Source of the DNA: Symbiodinium kawagutii | Lineage: Eukaryota > Sar > Dinophyceae > Suessiales > Symbiodiniaceae | Reading direction: 5' to 3' | NCBI GenBank assembly: GCA_009767595.1 | Contig: VSDK01015100.1 | Span: forward strand, 82,203-146,202 | DNA length: 64,000 nt | Part shown: positions 1 to 13,402 of the stretch, in pieces | Layout: each line of letters opens with the position of its first letter | How positions within the stretch are numbered: the first letter of the stretch is position 1 | The notes under the pieces: generated by a model | Databases searched by the model: none | What the model saw: the letters and a program-made list of their open reading frames with translations, nothing else | Told to the model about the DNA's origin: nothing | Made by a program: the position numbers and the translations under genes

Positions 1-3000
1 TGCATGGACAACAACTCTAAATGGGCAAAGGTAGTCTGCGGCTGTCGTTGTGATCTTGTCAGGTCGCAGATTCAACTGCCTGTTCCATCTAGGCGGGGTC
101 CACCGTTCACAAAGTTTGCACCCCAGTTGATTCCATGCCATTTCGTTCAGGTTTGTTCCAGCTTGGAAGTCTCTGTTGCTGTGCGTGTGCTTCTGAACTT
201 ACAGCCTAGCCTAGGTTTGAGCGGTTTGATGCTTCGCCAAAGAACGTGGAATCAGGTGCTAGCGTTGCTTTCGTAAAAATGCGGTTTAGTTGCCATGAAA
301 CTGCAAATCTTTGTTTATCTGGTCATATGACATGGATGTGACTCTTTAGGAAGAGCAGCAGAGCACAAGGCATTGAAAAATGGAGCATCCCTGAGCAAGT
401 GCTCCACCAGGAGGCGAAAGGACCCCCAAGAGCCCTCGAAGTCCCGAGGCGCACGGAACTTTCGAAAATCTTTTAAAGATAGGCGAATTGTACATGAACC
501 TATCTATAAACTATCTATTCATCTCTCTCTCTTTATGCTTTTGAAGGTACTTATTCAACATTTGAATGTCTTTGCATCCATTGATGTGTTGAACAATTTG
601 TAGATTTGTCTTCCGAGGCGCTGCCAAGCTTTGGCACAGGCCAGGCCGCCGTGGCATGTCACGGGGCCATGGGCACTGGCAGCTCTGTGGAGCGATCGAC
701 CGGGCCTCGGTTGGGAGTCAGAACTTGTGACGGTGGAAATTCCACGGGTGGCCCGGTCTTGTGAATGCTGATGTTTCTCCAGCTCTAGGGACCTACAGCC
801 TGGCCTTGTGCATTTGGAAGAGGAAGGATTACTGGATGCTTGGCTGATCTTGGCTGATCGCTGTGTAGTCTGGCTGGTCCTTCAGCTGAAAGGGTGGCCC
901 AGTGACCCACCATGACCCACCACTCCCATGAGAAAGTCCGAGGAATACATCGCAGAGCTGCAGTCTGCCACTTGAACAGCAGGGGATGCAGCTGGATTGG
1001 CTTTCCCTCAGTCCATGGAATCTGCCTGAAGCAGGTGCTGGGTGGTCAATCAGTTGTGCTGATGCTGGCTTTATGCCCAGACATGGAGCAGTAAGACAAG
1101 TGAATGGTTGTGCAGAAAGTGAATTTTCACGGCATTGCTGGGTTTCGCCATTCCATTCTTAGGCTAGTCTGTTGCTCGATCATCGCATAAGCATGCATAA
1201 GCATGCGTAAGCAGCATAAGTATTATTGTCACAAGTTTTCGTGAACTATCAAGAAAGATGCGCCGCGTTGGCTTTGTGGGCATAGAGGGCGAAAGTGAAA
1301 GCGAAAGTGCTGAATGTACATGGGGCTTTTCATTGAACATTGAGTCCTTCAACCTGGGCAGGGAAACCACAACCAATAAAATGGTAGACAACTTATCCAT
1401 GGACACGTTCGGTACAGGTTCGGTGCACCGTTCTCATGAGGATACTCTCCGACGACAAGATCTCCTCGCAAAGGGTAACGAGGAGAGCCCAGGTCCAATC
1501 TCATCAACATCAATAGAATAGTAGTTTGTACAGACAAGTTCACTGCTGACAGTAAGAGGTCATGTTGTCATCCTGATGTCATCGCGGTAGAATGGGATAA
1601 GCCAGTGGGATGAGTTGACCACAAGGAGTTGGCGCGACTCAAGTTGCTCATCAGCCTGGGGACCGACCGTCGACGCTGTCATCGATTCTCGGTTGCATGG
1701 GGAGACCTTCGCTTGTTCTTCCGGAGTGGACACCGGCAGCCACAAGCCAAGCTGAATGATGCAAATCAAGAGATTAATGAACCAGATGAATGAAGCGATG
1801 ATTGGAACATGAATGAGAATAGCGAAATAGATTGAAGATGAATTTTGGTGATTGAACATTTGAAGCGAAAATTGCTGAAACTTTGTTTGCCAAGGCTGTG
1901 ATTTGGCCATTTGCTCCTTGCGCAGTTTGTTAAGTTGCTTGGTGCAGGCGGATGGTCAGGGGCCAATGGCCAGGGATGGCCAGGGAAGTGCACGAAACCC
2001 GAAGGCTTACGCCGTCTGCTCTTGCACTAACCAGCTGCGGGCAAGCTGAAATGCGACTTGATGATACTTGATGCATCAAGTCGATGAGATGCAGACAATG
2101 TAGACCCTAGATGCGTCAACATCATCAAGTCATCATCAAGTCATCATCAAGTGTCGTGAAGTGTGCTGAAGTGTACGGCGTACAGTTGGGACTCTGCTGT
2201 TCCAGGTGTGTGAAGCGACAGAAATCCACGAAGGCACCAGGGGTCCGCGTGGCGTTTCAACGTGGCGTTCCGTTCCGTGCTTTGCATCCGTGCACCCTGC
2301 GACCCTAAGGGTGCCCGTGTTCGCCAAACTGCTAACTACTAACTGCCTAGTGAGATTCATCAGTCAAACATAGTCCAACCATGTCAAACCATAGTTGGCA
2401 CGGATCTAGTGCCTGATGCTCAAACGTATCATTATTTGGGTGTTTTTTTTCAGCCACTATTGACATGGGAATAACGTGCAACCACCAGATTGTTCAACAT
2501 AGTTGGATCTAATTTATTATGGTTGAACTACTAACTACTCACTACAAACTAACTACTAACTACAAACAACCAACACTAGTTGGCTTCTGGATGAACGCAG
2601 AAATGATGATTTACTACTGTTGGACAACCAGATTTTTGCAAACCTTTTGCCACCGTGTGCCCACGTGCCAGATCGACCCTTGCTCACGGAGGTGGCAAAG
2701 GCTGGCAGTGATGTTAATGGATGAACTCAGGGTGGTTAGTGGATGTTGGTGGTAGTTCATGGTTGCGTGGCACTCATGGCTCATGGAGGTTCATGGCTTG
2801 TAGTGGAGCCGGGCCACAAACATCATGGTGAATCATGGTGAATCGTTGGATCAACTCGGTTCAGCTTAGAATGTCGGGTGATCCCGCAATGGTGTACGTA
2901 TTCTGCTTCGACCGAGAAATACAGTGAAAGAACATCACCGGCACAATGGTTAATAAGATGATGGTAGACTTCCAGAAGTATGCTTAGCCAATCTTAGCCA

Positions 3001-6000
3001 TCATCATTGAGTTTGACAAGGGAGCATCCCACCAGGCAATGTGTTCAGTTGGAAGTTCCATTGGCACATGGCATAGGCAGGTCCAGGTTCTCCAGGAGAT
3101 GACCTGATCCCATGTCACCACGGGGTCGCCATGGCAGATCCTTTCCTCCGTGGCGCACGTGGACGCTCAGCTGGCTGAGATGGCCGAGCTGTGCCTGGAT
3201 GCGTCAAAAGGGAGTCGACTCCGAACTCGGTCCTTTCTCTTCTCCTTCTCTTCTCCTTCTCTTTGTCATTTCTTTGTAATGTTCTTTCTCTTCTCATTCG
3301 GTCTAATATTCTTTCTCTTCTCGTTCTTTTCATTCTTTCTCTTTTCCCTTTTCAGTCCTTCTGTCCTGATTTCGGCCCGCTCGCACAGAGATTCCGGCAG
3401 ATTTCTGTTCTCGCTTTCACATATGTGAAGAACATTGTGTTCAGCTGGTGAGAGAGTAACCAGATGGACATACTCGAGCATGACTTGATGGTGGCATGGC
3501 GATATGTGCTCGACTTCGCTGCCGTTTTACCGGGATGGATCAGGGAATTCTTTGTGCCGTGCTGTCCTTGGAAGATGCTCGCAACGACGGCAAGGTTCGG
3601 ATGTGATGTTGAGAGTTGTGTCCAAGGACTTTTCATCGAATAGCAACTTCAGACAGCTTCCAATATCTTCCAATCTTTTTCGCAAATGGAATGTGTGGAG
3701 AGGATGAGCTTTGAAGCTTTAAACAAAGCCAAGCGGAGAATTGAAGGCATTTCAACCCAGTGAAGCCTTGCCCACAGAAAGTTGCATGGCCAGGGCCGCT
3801 TTCCGCGGCCGCTGCCGACTTGCAGCCGGAGCGAGCTGTGGGACGAACCGCAAGTGGTATCGATGTTTTTGTTTTTCAGTTTTGAATTTCAATTTGCTAA
3901 TTTATTTGTAACATACTTTACATTTTGAAATGTTTTTTTTATGTTTGGGGAGTGGGGTTCCACTTTGCGAACCAAGGGGGTAGGCAAATTGGTTGGCATC
4001 GGAACAGCCCCAAAAAGTAGAGTCTGGGTGCGTTAGGGCGAAGGCTTTTGTTGGGCACCATGGCTGCACCATTGGAATTCCGTTCCCTTCGGTTCACCAG
4101 GACAGTATTGTTTGCACACGCGCTCTGGAGCGGAGGCGCGGCGCAGCGCTGCAGTGCTCCAACCAGTCGAAGAGTTTCACTTTTTCATTTTGTTTGAATC
4201 CTTTGTTGTCCTCATTGTCCTTTTTTTTTTCCTCTCCAAAACTTCCAAATTTGAATTCTTTGTAAAAATAGGAAACCAGGAAATTCATTTTGTTTGAATC
4301 TTTTTTTGAATCAGGAATCATTTATTTTGTTGTCCTCCTTTTTATTGAAAGAGTTGAATCATTTCCTGCCGTGGCATACCATCGCAGCGGAGGCTAATGC
4401 GGCCTCCTACGAGAGCGCCAGGAGTTTTGCGTCCGGGCAACCGGAAGCGAAGAATCAGTCATCGTAATCGAAGTAGCAGTAGTAGTAGTGGTAGTACTAG
4501 TTATAGTAATCGTAATAAGTAATAGTAGTAAATGTATTAATGTATAGTAGTTGTAGTTACAGTAGCAGTAATACATTAATTACTAAGTACTCGTAATAAA
4601 TAGTAATAGTCACAGTCACTAATCTATGCATTTACCAACATTTGGTAGTTTCTTGATTGGCAACAAATCAAACAGACAACAGTGGGTATCTATGATGGCT
4701 GATTGTACAATGTTTGATCGGGGTGCGTGACGGGGCCCATGTGCGTTTATTCTGGCCTTGCAAACATGGTGATTAACCAGTTAGCAAAGATGGATCTTAC
4801 ATGCTGTGTTGAACACAGCTAGTCTCTGTTTGGTGATTTTCTCTGAAACAACTGGAGATACGGAGGGATGATTTGAAGACAGAGATCCTCAGTTCTGCGC
4901 TGTGCCATGTCGACAACGTCAGGATACAGCAGTCCAGTGGAGCAGGTCAAGGCGCAGAGACATGGCACAGCCACTGATACTGCAGCAGATGCGTTGCTTC
5001 TGAGCTGTGCCAGGTGCAACTGCGGCAAAGAGCCATGATGAAACTCGGCGCAAGAGATGAAAACATGGTGGAAACATGGTGGAAACATGAAGCTCAACGG
5101 ATTGCGGTTTGATGAAGAGAAAACCTGTCGCTTCACGGGTCGCAGATTCGGTGCCTGAGGCAGCGCCTGATGAACCATTGCGCTGGACGCTAAGTTTGGA
5201 AAGGAGGGTTTGATCAGTCTGATGTTAACTTTGATCAAGGGGTCTGTGAATGTCCATGGCATACGTGTACCCAGCCTGGCTGTTACCTTGGAGAGAGATT
5301 GCGTAAGTGTACCCCATGTATCCACATGTACCCCCCAAAAAGTAGTGGTTTCCCATGGTTTCCAAGTGCAATCTTTCGTGCAGTCGGGGTGCCCACAGTT
5401 TATGCTGAGGTCGCTTCCTTGCAGATGGTGACATCTCGGCTTTGTTTCGAAGCCAGGTGAGGCTCGCAGTTTTTGGAGTGGAAGGTTTGGGGCGTAGCAT
5501 CAGGTCTTTTTAAGAAATAGGAAGTCCTGTTTGATCCATTATCAGCAGCAAACCTCATGAATCAATTATTGATTATGATGATCCCGTCCCGCTTTTTCAC
5601 GCTTTTTCATCCATTTTGTATGATCCGAAGATCTGTTTGAGATACTTGTTATGCTCTCAGCTTGTTGACCGAGGATACGACCTTGGATGTGATGAGTGGT
5701 AGCTGCGGCTGCTGATGCCATTGAGCCTGCGCCGATGTAAGGGATTGTAAAGGTAGGATAAGGTAGGTAGGTACTTAGGTCCTGGGCGGTCTAGGTTAAG
5801 AGGTGTCTATGCGTTCGCGTGGGTGACACCTCAAAGAAGTGTTTACACAGTTTGCTGTGGCACCAACACATTTAAAGTTGAACGCTGCAAGCTGAGAAGT
5901 TCGAGAGCATCCGGGATACGGTTGGAGATACGTGTGCAATCGATAGTCTTAGCATCCTTAGCACCATGCTTCTTGTGTTTGGCAAAACATTTGGAACACA

Positions 6001-7989
6001 TAGGTGTCCGAGATTTCGAAAAGGTATGGCACGACTCACAACCTGCATGACTCACATGGACACACGGTTTCTTAGCTCATCGGCTTCGAAAAAGTTCGAT
6101 TCGGTTTCCGTGGCCAGTCATTTTTGAGACTGGGCCTGCAGTTGTGAGCACTGCAAAGGTTTCAATGAGAAACGAAGATGAAAAAATAGCAGCAACATAA
6201 AGTTCAATAATGTTGAAATGAATCAGATTATATGTACACTAATTATATACTTTGTTTACCCAATGAATTACATCAATCAGAAACTTCAAAGACATTGATA
6301 CGCACAAACACACACAAAATCAATTTCATCATATAAGAAATCTTAAGATTCAACAATATTCAATGAAAACTAATTCTGAACTGGTGGCAGAGTTTGTTTC
6401 CCATTGGAAGAGCCCACTGCTGTGCGGAAGTCTAACTGATTTGCTTAGCGGCACACCAAGAGGCACCCTGCGAAGAACCACGGTGCCCGTTGGAGCCGAA
6501 AGGCGAAGCCTGAACTGCTGCTGCCGGAGAGAAGCCGTTCGAATTGAGAATCATGATGCAGTACAGCCGTTGACAATTTTGTTTATTCTCACCATTATTG
6601 GGTACTGTTCATTCCCATTATCATTGTGATATCAGATTATCATTGATTACTCAATGTTCATTCTCACCATCACTGTGATATGATCATTCGAAAGTACACT
6701 GCATTTCCACTATGATGCACATCATGTACCGATCGTGTTCTTTTTCTATATGCATCAGCTATGGTGCTTCCAGGCTCACTAAGGGTTTTGTTGCCGGTGG
6801 AGCCTTCTGGCTGCCTTGACCCGTTCGAATTCATGAGCAAAGAATGATCACCGCATTCACCGCCTTGATCTGTTCGCGTGGCGGAGGTGAGATGTGAAGA
6901 CGTAGGATGGCCATGGATCACTTGATTCCCCGCTACACGAGCGAATTTTCCGACGGACATGAAGGCTCATGTTCAATCGGAGCCTTCTGACTCTGGCGAT
7001 TCCCAACAATGTGGCTGTCAGCTGCAGAATGTTTCTGGAAAGATTGTTTAAGGGAAAGCCGGTCCAGGTTTGGAACATGGAACAGCATGGATGAAAAGAT
7101 ATATCCTGCACTTTGCGGAAATCCAAGTTCTGACCTGCAATCGTCTACACGGCAGGAGTCGTTTCTTGCGTGCGGAGCCTTTCGAGAGAGTGGAAGTAAT
7201 GCACAGGACAAGTGTCTAAACATGTCTAAACTAAACCTCAAAATCCTTCATTTCCCAGCGGCATGTGGGCCAAGGGTACTGTTGGTGCTGAGTCAGTTGA
7301 ATCTCGAAGCTCCAAGCACAAAGGCCTGGAATGCATCAGCATGGGAAGACAGATGAAGACAGAAAGCAGAAGAGATAGAAAAAAGAAACTATGGCGAAGG
7401 CAATGCAAGAAAAGGCAGAGCGACCTGCCTGCGTTTTGCAGCGGATCAGCTTGAAGCTAACTGAGTGACAGCTGAGAAGATACTGAGTAAGAAGAGGGGA
7501 GAAGGACAGGGAGAAGTCAGAAGAGGGAAGGCCTAAGAGAAGGGTGAAGGGAAGGCCTAAGGGAAGGGCTCAGAAGAGGAGAACATGGAGAACTGCCCCG
7601 AAGCCAGGGATCTGTGGCCACAACTCTGGGCTCAAATTCGCTGGTTTCACTCAGAAGTTGCACTTTGACGGAGGCGCTTCGGTGCCCGGTGATCGATTGT
7701 TGTTGCTGGTGAGTCACAATGATGAATTCAGCGGTGGTCTATCGATGATGGTTGATGATGGTAATCACTATAGCTGGTTGGTCGTCCAGACAGTCATTGA
7801 ATTATAGTGATAGATGTGATAGTGATTAATGATGGTTCTGGGAACGAGGAAACAGAGCAGCTGCATCGTGTGGCAAAGGAGTCTTTGGTGGAACATGTCG
7901 ATTGGACTCTTGGTAACTATAGGATTCTTCAGAACCATGGGTAACTATAGGATTCTTCATGATCCTTCCTTTCTGAGAAGTTTGGTGGC
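1..7989. other. No supported gene; repeats and low-complexity sequence
   Basis: No reading frame here shows a recognisable family or a convincing chain of exons. Short stretches that might be exons (for example around 350-475, 905-970 and 6460-6570) lack corroboration. The sequence contains small direct repeats (TCATCAAG copies near 2115-2160), a T-rich tract with a duplicated TCATTTTGTTTGAATC segment (about 4177-4300), an AGT-rich tract (4470-4560) and AG-rich sequence near 7500-7580. It is probably intergenic sequence, or introns of a gene I could not resolve. Confidence 0.4.
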
Positions 7990-8040
7990 ATGAATTGCGA
8001 CTGCTCAAGGTGCCTTAGGTCCGCCCAAGTTGTTGGCCCC

Positions 8041-9342
8041 ATGCTTCGGGTAGAGGTTGCCCTACCCAGTGGAAGATCCGAACGTGTGGAAGTTCCCGAG
8101 TTCTCCAAAGTTGGGGATTTGAAACTTCTCGCAGAGAAGTCGCTGAGGCAAGGATTCGTAAGGCTCATCACAGCTGATGGACGCGTCCTGTCTCCCTCTG
8201 AGCCTTTGCAAGGTGCGGTAGCAGATGGCGACTGCCTCACAGGCCTTGTCCGTCAAGCACAGCTCAGTGCAACACGAAAGGCCTTCGCCTTGTGGTGCTG
8301 TGGAGGTGACAAAGTCGTCACTTGGGGCGATCCCGACTTCGGTGGTGACAACGGTGCAGTGCAGCATCAGCTCAAGGGCGTGCAAGAGGTTCAGGCCACG
8401 TCAGGTGCGTTTGCCGCGATCCTCGGAGATGGTTCGGTAGTCACATGGGGAGCACAGCAGGCAGGGGGCGACGTCTCTCCAATCAAAGATCAGCTGAAAA
8501 ACGTGCAATCCGTTTCTGCCACATTTCATGCATTTGCTGCCTTGTTGGGTGACGGTTCAGTGGTTACATGGGGCGATCCACATTTTGGTGGTAACAGCTC
8601 GGCAGTCCAACATGAGCTAAGGGATGTGCAAGAGATTCAATCCACACCTTATGCCTTTGCTGCACTCCTGGCAGATGGATCTTGCATTACGTGGGGGCCA
8701 GATTTAGGTGCGAGGGATCCTGAGTTACAACTTCGTCTCAGGAACATGCAGAATATCCAAGGCACATTTCGTGCATTCGCTGCGATCCTTCAGGATGGAT
8801 CAGTGATGACTTGGGGCAATGAGAACGCTGGTGGTGACAGCTCTGCGGTCAAGGATGAGCTCACAGATGTGCAGGTGATTCACGCTGCAGGTTTCGCCTT
8901 TGCTGCCATCCGGGCAGATGGATCTGTTGTTTCATGGGGCAACCCACGTTTCGGTGGCAACAGTACTGCAGTCCAAGGCCTGAAAGTTCAAGAGATCCAA
9001 GCCACAGAGCGGGCCTTTGCTGCGGCCTTGGCGGATGGTTCAGTGGTCACTTGGGGCTCTCCGAGGTACGGCGGTGCATCGCCAGATCTCAAAAATGTAC
9101 GACAGCTGCAGGCCACAGAGAGGGCCTTTGCCGCCATCGTCGCTGGAGGAGCCGTGGTTACCTGGGGCGATCCCCAGTTTGGTGGGGACAGCTCGGCCGT
9201 TCAGCTGCAAAACGTAAAGCAGATCCAGGCCACTGATGCAGCATTCGCTGCCATCCTTGGAGATGGATCGGTTGTGGCATGGGGTGTTCCAGACTGTGGT
9301 GGAGACTGCGCTGCAGTCCAAGGTCAGTTTCTCGACTTTTAA
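8041..9342 (+). CDS. Ubiquitin-like plus WG-repeat (RCC1-like) protein
   Basis: One uninterrupted plus-strand frame of about 433 residues if the second Met at 8041 is the start; the frame also has a Met at 7990. The first 75 or so residues look like a ubiquitin-like fold (MLRVEVALPSGRS, later LITADGRVLSPSEPL). The rest is nine repeats of about 38-41 residues, each with an AFAAI-x-x-DGSVVTWG core followed by GG and a VQ-x-IQAT strand. The nearest described fold is the RCC1/WG type, usually a beta-propeller binding partner; the partner here is unknown. The last codons before TAA (GQFLDF) follow CAAG|GTCAGT, a good splice donor, so the true protein may continue into a downstream exon. The lack of introns is unlike its neighbours. 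The repeat family is seen directly; the function is not. Confidence 0.8.
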   Translation: MLRVEVALPSGRSERVEVPEFSKVGDLKLLAEKSLRQGFVRLITADGRVLSPSEPLQGAVADGDCLTGLVRQAQLSATRKAFALWCCGGDKVVTWGDPDFGGDNGAVQHQLKGVQEVQATSGAFAAILGDGSVVTWGAQQAGGDVSPIKDQLKNVQSVSATFHAFAALLGDGSVVTWGDPHFGGNSSAVQHELRDVQEIQSTPYAFAALLADGSCITWGPDLGARDPELQLRLRNMQNIQGTFRAFAAILQDGSVMTWGNENAGGDSSAVKDELTDVQVIHAAGFAFAAIRADGSVVSWGNPRFGGNSTAVQGLKVQEIQATERAFAAALADGSVVTWGSPRYGGASPDLKNVRQLQATERAFAAIVAGGAVVTWGDPQFGGDSSAVQLQNVKQIQATDAAFAAILGDGSVVAWGVPDCGGDCAAVQGQFLDF

Positions 9343-9575
9343 TTAGCGAGTTGATAGTTTGCATTCTAGCTTTTAGATTTTAGCATTTTAGCTTTAGAGT
9401 TTAGTGGCATAGTGTTTCGCATAGCGTCGGCAATTCTTCGCTTAGTTGCCAAGTGTGCGGAATGAGTTCTGCTCAGATGTGGTGGCTGACACCAAAACTG
9501 CCATGTCAAAAAGTCAGCTGCTGAGCATTCTGCCCATGTCGAATTGAGATTCAGCAATGTGTTTCACATTTTCAG

Positions 9576-10511
9576 CGATTGCAGCGCCGACCCTTGAACG
9601 CCGCAACAGATTTGTACTGCTTGTTGGAGGAAGTGTTGCTGAAATTTCAAATTCAAGTGGATGAGTCTTGCCTGGAGAGTGTTGAATGGATCTTGGGACT
9701 GGCGTCCGTGCCTACAGCCCGTGTTCGTTTGATTTTTTTTGTGTTTTTGTTTCTTGTTTTTTGTGTTTGCGAGAAGCGCTGTCACTTTCACACGTGATGA
9801 AAAGCACATCCATTCCGTTCACATCTCATCCTCAGCACTGGGAGGTGCTCGCCTTGCTGAAGCTGCTCCCGCAGAGCTTCATTCGGTGCAAAAAAAACTG
9901 CAGCAAGACCTGAAGATTTGGATGATTCGGATGTGTCTCTTTCACTCACTTCGAAAAAACACACACATATATACACATATGTATACATTATTTGGAAGAC
10001 TGTTCAGCCCTTCATTCGCCCAACGTGGTGCTGGGGAAATGCAACAAAAAAGGCTAAGACGGCTAGGATTCTCAGGTTGAAAGCGTGTGGAGGGGAAGTG
10101 CTGGTGGCCAAGCATGGCCAAGCATTTGGATGGCATTTTGGGCTCTCAGGAGTCACAGTTTCATAGGGCTCGGTTCTGTGATGTGACTCCTTGCTTGTGC
10201 AGGACAGCCCCGCCGATCTCGGTGGCAGGGTCTGGTTTGGCTTACTTCTGAAATAATAGCTGGACAAATGATATTGCATAGCTGGGGAAATGGCAATCAT
10301 GGCTTACTCTGACAGTGTATGCTGATGAGATCTGTGATCTGATGATTTTGGACCAAAAAACCCAAGGTACTTAGCTCAGCTGCGACCGGGATTCCGCTTG
10401 GAAGAACTGGAACCCCACGTTGACACAGCGGTTGGACATGCACAGGATGCCCGACTCCGGGCGACCTGGATGACGCTGAAGGCGTTGTCACAAGGAGCGA
10501 TGCAGATATAG
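9576..10511 (+). CDS. Three probable exons of an unidentified gene
   Basis: Three stretches look coding and are preceded by AG acceptors. 9576-9722 is a Leu/Glu-rich helical exon (core LYCLLEEVLLKFQIQVDESC) ending before GTTCG. 9836-about 9888 starts HWEVLALLKLLPQSF, in a phase that can follow the first. 10380-10511 runs from LRPGFRLEELEPHVDTA to a TAG stop and looks like a terminal exon. The phase between the second and third does not match directly, so an exon may be missing. They could be the 3' part of the WG-repeat gene or a separate gene. No family was recognised. Confidence 0.35.
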
Positions 10512-10705
10512 CAAGCCATGGAAAAACTCAGAAAAGAAATGGAAAACATGAAGACAATTCAACATAATTGATTAAAACATATTCTTAAACATTCACACGA
10601 TTTAAACATACTTTAAACAATCATTTCTTGAGTCCAAATGCACAATTCAAATTTAGAAAAAATCATTTGTCGGGCTTTGCTTTGAGACATGTTGGCTTCT
10701 CCAAA

Positions 10706-10870
10706 TCATGGACCCTGCTGAAATTCGCCCGCAGGTTGGCCAAAGAGTCCGCTACCACCGCCACCACCTTTGGAGGAACCGCCACCCTTAGGACTTTCGC
10801 TTGAATCAGAAGAATCCGTCAAAATGGCAAAGGACATGGATGGTGCCTTAGCAGCGATCAAGTGTAACTG
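10706..10870 (-). CDS. Possible minus-strand terminal exon, Gly/Ser-rich tail
   Basis: Read on the minus strand, an open stretch carries MSFAILTDSSDSSESPK, then glycine-serine runs and GLFGQPAGEFQQGP before a TGA stop at 10706-10708. A possible AG acceptor lies just upstream in that direction. Such low-complexity tails occur in real proteins, but nothing else supports a minus-strand gene here, so this is tentative. Confidence 0.2.
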   Translation of the reverse strand, partial: QLHLIAAKAPSMSFAILTDSSDSSESPKGGGSSKGGGGGSGLFGQPAGEFQQGP

Positions 10871-11497
10871 CCCTCAGATTTGAACGAAACCATTTTACAT
10901 AAACATGCAAATAGAGAAGCACATGGAGAGACAAAGAGGTAGAGAGAGACATGCGCCAGAGCTCTTGTTGTCTTTGAACAAGCTCTGAAAAGCTTTCAGT
11001 ACTCAAGGGCAGTGAAATGGAATGGTGCACCTCAATCTTTATAAGTTTTGTTTCTCGCGTATTCATTCGTTTTTAATGTTCGTTACGTGCATGCAGATGA
11101 TGTTTCTGCCGTTGCAGTTGCTCGGTTGTTCGCTTGCTTTTCAGCTTGATCGCTTGATTGGTGCGACTTTGCCTTCATTGCTTGGGTTGTGCTCGAAACA
11201 GCGCTGATGTCGATCAGGTTCACTGCTTCAGCTAAGAAAAGCTTTGTCCCCGTACTGCCGCCGAATAGTGCACAACAGGCACTGCATGGCTGATGTGCAA
11301 TCGCAGTGTTTGACAGTGAGAGAGGAGGAAAAACATGAAAACATGATGTGTACCACTTTAACCATGCGAAACTCCAAGAAGCATGCATGAACACATGCTT
11401 GTTGACACCCACACACACACACACGAGTTTTTGTTACGTGGTCATGGCATGTCATGGCTCTGGATGTGGATTTTTTGTGGATTTCCACGGCTGGGAG

Positions 11498-13402
11498 GTA
11501 TTTTCAACTGGGAATGTTCCTGGCTCTTCTCATGGCGCTCTTTCTGCCGGACATGTGGGTCATTCTGAACCAAGCGGATAACAGCGTCCTGGACGTGCTC
11601 CTGACCTTGGTGCGGCTCTTAATCGGAGAAGTCGTCCTCAGTCCACCAAGGCGTGTTGTTTAGGCAGCAACTGATGTTTGAAGTCTCACTTCGTTCAGTT
11701 GCAACTTTGTTTCAACAGATGTCAATAGTCAATTCATGTCAATTCCAGTTCTTTTTTATTTCGCACCTTGATGTGTTCAATCCGACGGTCTAGCCCACAG
11801 CTTTGCAAGGACTTGGCCACCTGAGGTTGGAGTGCTGTTCATCTTCGAGGTGATTGTGCAATCGATTGGAATGCACAAGACCTATTTGTACACGTTCTTC
11901 TTTTGGATGGACCTTCGGACGCAATAGCTGAGCCCTTCGCGCGCAATTGGACACAAGACTTCGGTTGAAGGTGAGGCTAAGACAAGTACAAAAAAGCGAT
12001 ACAAAAAGCAGAAGTGTGGATGCTTTGGAAGCTTTGAATCTGTGACTTTCAGTCCAAGGATGTCCTTGGTGCAGTATCTTGGCTGCGTCAACGCGTCGTG
12101 TTGCAACGAAATGCAAAGAAGTGCGATCTGAGGCTTCGCTATTGCTGGACTTATCCTACATCACGCAGCTGGATCAGGAGGCATCACCGATGTGTCCAAC
12201 AAAGTGATGTAGTACTTGACAGTAGGATGTCAGTAGGATGTCAGTAGGATGTCAGTAGGATGTCAGTAGGATGTCCAGTATGTTGATGGTGCATTTGCAC
12301 ACTTTGCTCGCTGTGCATCGCCACCAGGTGGGTGGTGACACCGTGTCCAACAATGTCATCATCATGCGCGCGGTGCCTTGCTTGGTCGCAGACCTCACCT
12401 GATTTCCGCTGGTTGGGATGCTCTTTGGGTTTCCAAAACCGTGGGAGATCGTGGGAGTCTTTTCATGTCCTTTCATGTATGTCCTTTCCTTTCATTTCTT
12501 CAGATTTCGGGAGCTATGGCAGTGCATCAAAGACTTGGCAAGTCAAGTCTTTGTGGGCCATCAGGCGAGAATTGCCAAGCTGGGTGCTCGTGCAGGACGC
12601 TTCACGAAGTTGGCAAAGTTGCTAAGGCAGTGGAGCGACTCATTCGGTGAAGGGCATCGTGTAACTCTGCACCATTACCGATCATCTCTAGTAACTAGTA
12701 ATCTGAAAATTGACTTGAAAATTGTTGTCACTGTCTTATTCGATTTTTATCTAGTTGTATGAGTTTGTAACCTACCCATCACCTTATGGTGAGAGGCTCT
12801 AGTGACGTCTCAGTGTGATGCTTGCGGAATCTCGACACCTGCAGGTTCTTACCAGGCATGAGCAACGTAGATGACAGCGCTGGTACTGCAAAGCTCATTT
12901 CTTCAAAGTTGATCACGGCGTTGTGCCTCAACTGATCAGTGCAGAGCAAAGCCCACTTCAAACCTGAACAAACCTGAAATGCTTCCACCATCTCCCACCC
13001 TGATAACTCTTGGCTTGGAGCTATTATGGCTGGCAATGCCTCAAAGTACAATTTTTGACCCTACGTCGCCCTAACCGCTGACAACTTTTGGTCCTAGACT
13101 TCTCCTCATCACGGTCATAATTCTCAGACCCATCTCAACCGTCGCACTGGCCTCATCACCAGGAGAATCAGCAACAGTCATGTTATATTCATATTCATCT
13201 TTCATCTTACGCTACTTATACTTATAAGTTACTTGTATCAATCCTCATATTCTTCACATTATTCTTCATTTTTTTACCTTCTTGATTGAAGCTCGCGTTT
13301 ATGTTCGACACAGTTGCTCCCAGGTCCACCCGGACATCGTGTTTGATCATTTTGTTGGTGATGATTATGCCGCTGTTCAATCTATGGGCCTATCCGGAAG
13401 AA
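11498..13402 (+). CDS. PDE gene exons 1-8: S1-S4-like module and next helix
   Basis: Exons as read: 11498-11609 (YFQLGMFLALLMALFLPDMW, an S1-like helix), 11826-11909 (FIFEVIVQS..TFFFWM), 12059-12073 (15-nt microexon DVLGA), 12133-12177 (ASLLLDLSYITQLDQ), 12328-12372 (SNNVIIMRA), 12565-12626 (ARIAKLGARAGRFTKLAKLL, S4-like), 12845-12922 (RFLPGM..AKLISSKLITA) and 13324-13402 (LSTRTSC then the helix LIILLVMIMPLFNLWAYPEE). Basic residues recur every third or fourth position across the S4-like exon, the pattern of voltage-sensor helices. The phases of all eight exons agree. Donors are GT, GA, GT, GA, GT, GC, GT, GT. Whether the module senses voltage is inference. Confidence 0.8.
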
